5,170 nucleotides of DNA, from assembly GCA_043806415.1 (NCBI GenBank), contig JAZDHB010000095.1:1-5170 (forward strand). The letters are read 5' to 3'. The notes beneath the pieces were generated by a model, which worked only from the letters and a program-made list of their open reading frames with translations, had not been told where the DNA came from and ran no database searches. Position 1 is the first letter of the stretch. Every line of letters begins with the position of its first letter. The stretch comes from CAIXYX01 sp043806415 (GTDB lineage: Archaea; Micrarchaeota; Micrarchaeia; Anstonellales; Anstonellaceae). Shown in pieces: positions 1-2,738 of the stretch. Both the position numbers and the translations under genes were made by a program.

Positions 1-8
1 TTTATAAC
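1..8 (+). promoter_or_regulatory. TATA-like box of the toxin-antitoxin operon
   Basis: The window opens with TTTATAAC, a good match to the archaeal TATA consensus. Its centre is about 26 nt before the ATG at 29, which would make that ATG the transcript's 5' end (leaderless mRNA). A second AT-rich stretch, TTATATT at 12-18, is spaced the same way from the ATG at 41, so the two could drive alternative starts. Any BRE would lie outside the window and cannot be seen. Confidence 0.45.
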
Positions 9-28
9 AACTTATATTGGTGTTTATA

Positions 29-256
29 ATGGAGACCACGATGGTGCAGCTCAAGAAGAAGACGGTCGCGCGCCTCAAGCATCTCAAGCGCTACGGGCGG
101 CAGTCGTACGACGAGGTCATCAACCAGATGCTCGATAATCCGGACGACCTCTCGCGCGAGGACGTCGAGGCGATAAAACAGGGCATCGCGGAAATCAAGG
201 CCGGGCGGTTCTACACGCAAGAACAGGTCGCCAAGGAACTGGGCATCAAGCTCTAG
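29..256 (+). CDS. RelB/VapB-like antitoxin, ribbon-helix-helix type
   Basis: Small acidic-tailed protein of 75 residues, predicted to neutralise the toxin encoded immediately downstream and, as is usual for such antitoxins, to bind and repress the operon promoter. Residues 3-35 fit a ribbon-helix-helix N-terminus: a short strand (TTMVQLKK), a basic helix (TVARLKHLKRYG) and a second helix beginning SYDEVINQML. The tail from about residue 40 (LSREDVEAIKQGIAEIKAGRFYTQEQVAKELGI) has the pattern seen in archaeal RelB-family antitoxins, where a helix plus a 'GR.YT.EEV' segment wraps the toxin. Start choice: TTG 17, GTG 20, ATG 29 and ATG 41 are all in frame. ATG 29 keeps the strand residues and sits at leaderless distance from the TATA box at 1-8. 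ATG 41 would trim the strand. The stop is followed with no gap by the toxin start. Family assignment is from sequence pattern, without a database search. Confidence 0.78.
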   Translation: METTMVQLKKKTVARLKHLKRYGRQSYDEVINQMLDNPDDLSREDVEAIKQGIAEIKAGRFYTQEQVAKELGIKL

Positions 257-523
257 GTGGTTGGCGTGCGCTGGGAACTGGTGTATTCGCCCGCCTCACG
301 GCAATGGTTGCGCGGGTGCGAGCGCGTTGTTTCCGAAGCGCTCGTGCGCAAGCTCGGATCCTGCCGCGAGAATCCACACCATTTCTTCGAGCGCCTGGCC
401 GGACTCCCGTATTACAAACTGCGCGTCGGAGATTATCGCGTGATCGCCGACTTGCAGGAGCAAATCCGGATTATCGCCGTGCTGCACGTGGGGCACCGGA
501 AGAAAGTGTATCAGGAGATTTGA
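257..523 (+). CDS. relE: RelE/ParE-superfamily toxin (probable mRNA interferase)
   Basis: Protein of 88 residues, the usual RelE length. The family folds as a small RNase-like domain and most members cut mRNA on the ribosome; this activity is inferred here. Seen in the sequence: an N-terminal strand (WELVYSP) and helix, then the diagnostic C-terminal block with L47-x-G49, Y53-K54-L55-R56-V57-G58-D59-Y60-R61, a strand (IRIIAVLHVG) and H80-R81-K82-x-V84-Y85. R56, R61, H80-R81 and Y85 are the positions typically conserved in archaeal and bacterial RelE toxins. The first possible start is GTG 257, directly after the antitoxin stop. GTG 266 is an in-frame alternative and removes only three residues. 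No independent promoter or strong Shine-Dalgarno is visible, which suggests translational coupling to the antitoxin. The final codons fall in a short tandem duplication (516-547). A ParE-like gyrase poison is less likely given the RelE-type C-terminus. Confidence 0.87.
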   Translation: MVGVRWELVYSPASRQWLRGCERVVSEALVRKLGSCRENPHHFFERLAGLPYYKLRVGDYRVIADLQEQIRIIAVLHVGHRKKVYQEI

Positions 524-547
524 AAATCGAAAAGAAGATTTGAAAAT
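516..547. repeat. Imperfect 20-bp tandem duplication at the toxin 3' end
   Basis: The 12-mer AGATTTGAAAAT occurs at 516-527 and again at 536-547. Aligned as 20-bp units, the two copies match at about 16 of 20 positions. The first copy contains the toxin stop codon (TGA 521-523) and the second repeats that TGA at 541-543. Read on the minus strand the units become T-rich (ATTTTCAAATCT) and extend the downstream terminator region of tfb. Confidence 0.7.
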
Positions 548-563
548 TAAAAGAAAAAAATTC
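538..563 (-). terminator. Poly-U terminator of tfb
   Basis: On the minus strand, beginning about 22 nt after the tfb stop, the sequence reads AATTTTTTTCTTTTAATTTTC. It has a run of seven T followed by runs of four T. Archaeal RNA polymerase terminates at such U-rich tracts without needing a hairpin. A small inverted repeat (CGCTT-CT-AAGCG, 569-580) lies just before it, but its 2-nt loop is too tight to be a classical stem-loop. The plus strand here is A-rich, so no comparable terminator serves the convergent toxin operon. Confidence 0.7.
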
Positions 564-584
564 ACAGACGCTTCTAAGCGCGCC

Positions 585-1490
585 CTAGAGCGCGACCTTC
601 AGGCCCAATTCCTTCTTGAGCTCGCGGTACCGGTTGCGGATCGTCACTTCCGTCACGCCGGCCACGTCGGCCACCTCTTTCTGCGTGCGCCGCTCGCCGT
701 ACATGGCGGAGGCGATGTACACCGCAGCCGCGGCCACGCCCGTCGGGCCGCGCCCGGAGATGAGGCCCTTGTGGATGGCCTTCTTGAGCAGCTGGATGGC
801 TTTCTCCTGCACCTGCCCGGACAATTTGAGGGCGGCCGTGAATTTGGGCACGTACTGGGCCGGGTCGGTGAGCGGGACGTCGATGTCCAGCTCCCGGCGC
901 ACGAAGCGGTACGCGCGCCCGATCTCCTTCTTCTCGATGCCCGAGACGCGCGAGATCTCGTCGAGCGTGCGGGGGATGCCATGCAGCCGGCAGGTGGCGT
1001 AGATGACGGCCGAGACGACCGACTCGATCAGCCGGCCCCGGATCAATTCCGCCTTGATGCACTTTCTGTAGAGGAGCGCGGCCGACTCGCGGATGGAGTC
1101 CGGCAGGCCCAGATACGAGGCGATGCGGTCAAGTTCGGAGAGGGCGATGGCGAGGTTGCGCTCCATCGACGTGGCGATGGAGGCGCGCTTGTGCCACTTT
1201 CTCATGCGGTACAGCTGCGCCTGCTTCTTGGGCGAGATCTTGGCGCCGCGGATGTCACGGTTGTACTGGTCGATCTCCGTCACGAGGCCCTTGTTGGGGC
1301 GCATGTACTTGATGGGCGCGCCGCCGCGGGCGCGCTTCTCGCGCTGCTCGGAGTCGAAGGCGCGCCATTCGGGGCGCGGGTCCTCGATGTTCTCGGCGAC
1401 GATGAGTCCGCAGTTGGTGCAGATCACCTCGCCCTTCTCGTAATCGCGCGTCAGTTTCTTGTTACCGCATTCCGGGCATTTGTCCACCAT
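585..1490 (-). CDS. tfb: Transcription initiation factor IIB (TFB)
   Basis: Complete archaeal TFIIB homologue of 301 residues, the normal family size. It binds the TBP-promoter complex and the BRE, recruits RNA polymerase and assists start-site selection. Domains: an N-terminal zinc ribbon with C5-x2-C8 and C24-x2-C27; a B-reader/linker region around residues 37-95 including DPRPEWRAFDSEQREKRARG; then two cyclin-like repeats, about 105-195 (helices such as MERNLAIALSELDRIASYLG and IESVVSAVIYATCRLHGIPRT) and about 200-295. The second repeat ends in the BRE-reading helix-turn-helix RTQKEVADVAGVTEVTIRNR (from about residue 268). All four zinc cysteines are present. The ATG at 1490 is preceded by GAGGT at 7-nt spacing and by an in-frame TAG at 1508-1506, which rules out an upstream start. 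It converges with the toxin operon and is transcribed alone. Whether this is the only TFB of the organism cannot be told; the intact ribbon and reader suggest a housekeeping copy. Confidence 0.98.
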   Translation of the reverse strand: MVDKCPECGNKKLTRDYEKGEVICTNCGLIVAENIEDPRPEWRAFDSEQREKRARGGAPIKYMRPNKGLVTEIDQYNRDIRGAKISPKKQAQLYRMRKWHKRASIATSMERNLAIALSELDRIASYLGLPDSIRESAALLYRKCIKAELIRGRLIESVVSAVIYATCRLHGIPRTLDEISRVSGIEKKEIGRAYRFVRRELDIDVPLTDPAQYVPKFTAALKLSGQVQEKAIQLLKKAIHKGLISGRGPTGVAAAAVYIASAMYGERRTQKEVADVAGVTEVTIRNRYRELKKELGLKVAL

Positions 1491-1497
1491 AGTCTCG

Positions 1498-1502
1498 ACC
1501 TC
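1498..1502 (-). promoter_or_regulatory. Shine-Dalgarno site of tfb
   Basis: On the minus strand GAGGT, within TGAGGTC, lies 7 nt before the ATG and is complementary to the anti-Shine-Dalgarno end of archaeal 16S rRNA. It is the clearest ribosome site in the window and fits a leadered transcript, unlike the neighbouring genes. Confidence 0.65.
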
Positions 1503-1582
1503 AGGCTAAGTATCTGAACTAGTACCATCCGCTGGTGCGAGTCAAGATATCTTTAAAAGATGATGAAATATTATCCGCGAGG

Positions 1583-1598
1583 ATATATATAAACCTTT
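1583..1598 (-). promoter_or_regulatory. BRE and TATA box of tfb
   Basis: On the minus strand the sequence reads AAAGG-TTTATATATAT. This is a near-consensus archaeal TATA box (TTTATATA) with a purine-rich BRE-like element immediately upstream. A start site about 26 nt downstream, near 1563, would give a leader of roughly 70 nt containing the Shine-Dalgarno site. A weaker TATA-like sequence on the same strand (TCTTTTAAAGATATC, 1560-1546) could support a second start nearer the gene. Confidence 0.75.
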
Positions 1599-1665
1599 GC
1601 CTCCCTCTTTCACCTCGGAGGACGGGTTTCCCGTCGGCGATACGGGGTGGGCGGGACGAGGGGAG

Positions 1666-1675
1666 TATTTAAATA
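1666..1675. promoter_or_regulatory. Palindromic TATTTAAATA, possible promoter of either direction
   Basis: TATTTAAATA is a perfect 10-bp palindrome in otherwise GC-rich DNA and resembles an archaeal TATA box. Plus-strand use would start RNA near 1697, about 18 nt before ATG 1715. Minus-strand use would start near 1645, giving a longer transcript leading into tfb. Flanks do not settle direction: the plus flank is purine-rich (GGGGAG), while the minus flank is AGAACT. Confidence 0.4.
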
Positions 1676-1794
1676 AGTTCTGGCATGCTCGACGGTGGCG
1701 GACGGGAAATAAAGATGGACGAACCGCCCCACGGCCGGAACGGACCGGTGAAAGAGACGCGCGATGGGGGCCGAAGAGGCGGCGGGCGGAGGCG

Positions 1795-1817
1795 GGCCGG
1801 ATGGAAAGGGACCGGCC
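1795..1817 (-). terminator. Possible hairpin terminator after the HGTS protein gene
   Basis: GGCCGG at 1795-1800 and CCGGCC at 1812-1817 form a perfect 6-bp stem around an 11-nt loop, starting 10 bp beyond the stop codon of the minus-strand gene. On that strand the loop is pyrimidine-rich (TCCCTTTCCAT), but there is no T-tract after the stem, so a terminator role is only suggested by position. Confidence 0.3.
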
Positions 1818-1826
1818 GCTTAGGAT

Positions 1827-2480
1827 TTAGGGTATCAGGATCTGCGCCGGCCGGCTCTGGAAAGAGGTCAGCTGCTCGATGAGCTTAAGGGCCTTGATGG
1901 CCAATGCATGGCCAGACAAGCGCGCGCAGAGCATGGAGAGCAGGATGGGATCGGCGGCCGAGCGCGCGCGGGCTTTATCCTCCAGCGCGGCGCGCTCCTC
2001 TTCAGGCAGCCGGACGATGGCGCACGCCATTTCGGGTTCTATCGCGCGCTTGGATTTGCCGAATGAGCGGTATGTGCGCAAGGTGAAAGCCAGGTTGGAC
2101 GCCCAGATCGGGATATCCGAGCCGTCTGCGGGCCGATTGAAAAAAGGGCATTGGCCGTCCCAGCTGGCGAAGACCACCAGGGCCGGCTCGGGCCGGCTCG
2201 GATCGGCCGGGGATTCCAAGGCGTGCCGTTCGCTGAACGAGAAACGGCCGGAAAAGAAGATGGAACCGATGACCCGGGAGAGATACGCCTGCTCGTCCAT
2301 GCGGGAGAATCCGGGGAGCAGGCGGAAGAGAGGCGAATTCGGATTCGGAATGGGACAGAAATAGGAGTCGCCAAGCAGCCCGTCTCTGGCGATGAGGAGC
2401 GCCTTCTGGAAGCTGGTGCCATGCAGGGCGACGCCCCCGGGCGGAAAATGCGCCATGGCATGGCGGACTCGCTCGATCAT
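1827..2480 (-). CDS. Uncharacterised protein with ADP-ribosyltransferase-like HGTS motif
   Basis: Protein of 217 residues that I do not recognise as a named family. Near the N-terminus, GVALHGTSFQKALLIARDGLL (residues 16-36) matches the strand-plus-helix signature of the ART/PARP/RNA 2'-phosphotransferase fold, where the H of 'HGT' contacts NAD (here H20). Further on, SIFFSGRFSFSERHAL (73-88) and ALVVFAS (100-106) could be the following strands. AIEPEMACAIVRLPEEE (146-162) resembles the late strand of such domains, where a catalytic glutamate usually sits (E148 or E150). The C-terminus (about 160-207) is helical and Ala/Leu-rich. No signal peptide or membrane segment is seen, so it is probably cytoplasmic. 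The reading frame is GC-rich and intact; a 10-bp tandem repeat lies within it (2181-2200). The start at 2480 is about 27 nt after a TATA-like box, which suggests a leaderless mRNA. Gene reality is likely; the ART link is inference from short motifs. Confidence 0.72.
   Translation of the reverse strand: MIERVRHAMAHFPPGGVALHGTSFQKALLIARDGLLGDSYFCPIPNPNSPLFRLLPGFSRMDEQAYLSRVIGSIFFSGRFSFSERHALESPADPSRPEPALVVFASWDGQCPFFNRPADGSDIPIWASNLAFTLRTYRSFGKSKRAIEPEMACAIVRLPEEERAALEDKARARSAADPILLSMLCARLSGHALAIKALKLIEQLTSFQSRPAQILIP
2181..2200. repeat. 10-bp tandem repeat inside the HGTS protein gene
   Basis: GGCCGGCTCG occurs twice head to tail, followed by a partial third match (GATCGGCC). It codes for the Pro/Arg/Glu-rich stretch around residues 94-100 (PSRPEPA). 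Since 10 is not a multiple of three, gain or loss of a unit would shift the frame. Confidence 0.8.
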
Positions 2481-2482
2481 GT

Positions 2483-2490
2483 GTTATAAC
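2483..2490. promoter_or_regulatory. Palindromic GTTATAAC beside the HGTS gene start
   Basis: GTTATAAC is a perfect 8-bp palindrome located 3-10 bp before the minus-strand ATG. It resembles the TTTATAAC box at the window start. Used on the plus strand it would begin RNA near 2513, inside the divergent gap. It could equally be a repressor half-site or coincidence. Confidence 0.3.
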
Positions 2491-2503
2491 GAGAGCAAAT
2501 ACG

Positions 2504-2510
2504 TTAATAA
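2504..2510 (-). promoter_or_regulatory. TATA-like box of the HGTS protein gene
   Basis: On the minus strand TTATTAA (within CTTATTAACG) is centred about 27 nt before the ATG at 2480. This is the distance expected if transcription starts at the start codon. No Shine-Dalgarno precedes the ATG, which agrees with a leaderless message. The box is only a moderate match to consensus and the BRE side is not A-rich. Confidence 0.45.
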
Positions 2511-2613
2511 GAATGCCACCTAGGAGGCCGGTTAGGCCGTTGCGTTTTGTCCCGAGCGAATCGAAATGCAGCAAAGCAGCTCAGGGCCGAGAGTGGCAGC
2601 CGGGTCGTGCGAG

Positions 2614-2631
2614 GGGCGGCCCGGGCCGCCC
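2614..2631. repeat. Perfect 18-bp GC palindrome with T-rich 3' flank
   Basis: GGGCGGCCCGGGCCGCCC is completely self-complementary. On the plus strand it is followed by a T-rich stretch, TATTGTCTTTCTCGTTTTAT (from 2634). Hairpin plus T-rich tail resembles a terminator for a plus-strand RNA, although a perfect palindrome needs a few central bases unpaired as loop. It could also be a protein-binding site upstream of the ATPase gene. Confidence 0.65.
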
Positions 2632-2646
2632 ATATTGTCTTTCTCG

Positions 2647-2656
2647 TTTTATATTT
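2647..2656 (+). promoter_or_regulatory. Candidate TATA box of the P-type ATPase gene (distal)
   Basis: TTTTATATTT is the best TATA-like match in this gap. It predicts a start near 2678 and a leader of about 60 nt before ATG 2739. No strong Shine-Dalgarno is present in that leader (only AAAGGCA near 2730-2736), so the proximal box at 2709-2717 competes as the main promoter. Confidence 0.45.
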
Positions 2657-2708
2657 GTCAACGCCCTAAGGCCGGTCGCTCCCGCAAAGAAAGCGCCGGG
2701 GCCCAAGC

Positions 2709-2717
2709 AATTTTAAG
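2709..2717 (+). promoter_or_regulatory. Candidate TATA box of the P-type ATPase gene (proximal)
   Basis: AATTTTAAG is centred about 26 nt before ATG 2739, the geometry of a leaderless transcript. It is a weaker match than the box at 2647-2656. Its spacing is the main reason for preferring ATG 2739 over the in-frame ATG at 2787. Confidence 0.4.
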
Positions 2718-2738
2718 CAGAGTGCGCGAAAGGCAGGC

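Larger units (their letters stand above)
1491..1826. other. 336-bp intergenic region between tfb and the HGTS protein gene
   Basis: No convincing protein gene is seen. From left to right it holds the tfb leader (to about 1563) with a small inverted repeat (ACCA at 1524-1527, TGGT at 1533-1536), the tfb promoter, a perfect short hairpin (GACGGG-TTT-CCCGTC, 1621-1635), a fully palindromic TATTTAAATA (1666-1675) and then a strongly G- and purine-rich plus strand. The latter can be read from ATG 1715 as an Arg/Gly-rich peptide that runs to 1882 into the end of the neighbouring gene. That composition is what GC-rich noncoding DNA gives by chance, so I do not call it a gene. Near 1795-1817 lies a hairpin that may end the neighbouring minus-strand transcript. 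Confidence 0.6.

Noticed and set aside
540..1517. Long plus-strand open frame of 325 codons opposite tfb
   Set aside because: It lies antisense to an unmistakable TFB gene, starts at TTG, and its product is a low-complexity Gly/Ala/Arg/Asp/His/Leu-rich sequence with no recognisable domain. This is the usual shadow of GC-rich codon usage.
1546..1560. TTTAAAGATATC as the main tfb promoter
   Set aside because: The upstream box at 1583-1593 is a much better TATA match with an adjacent purine-rich BRE, so this was kept only as a possible secondary site.
1715..1882. 55-codon Arg/Gly-rich frame in the tfb upstream gap
   Set aside because: Composition follows from G-rich noncoding DNA, it runs into the 3' end of the neighbouring gene, and the ribosome site is weak. 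Mentioned as a hypothesis but not called.
2513..2640. Possible tRNA, SRP RNA or RNase P RNA in the gap
   Set aside because: No T-arm GGTTCGAATCC-like sequence, no SRP GGAAG-type domain and no RNase P conserved block could be found on either strand.
2513..2716. 67-codon plus-strand frame in the divergent gap
   Set aside because: It is Pro/Arg-rich with no pattern and crosses the 18-bp palindrome and the likely ATPase promoter. Kept only as part of a possible noncoding transcript.
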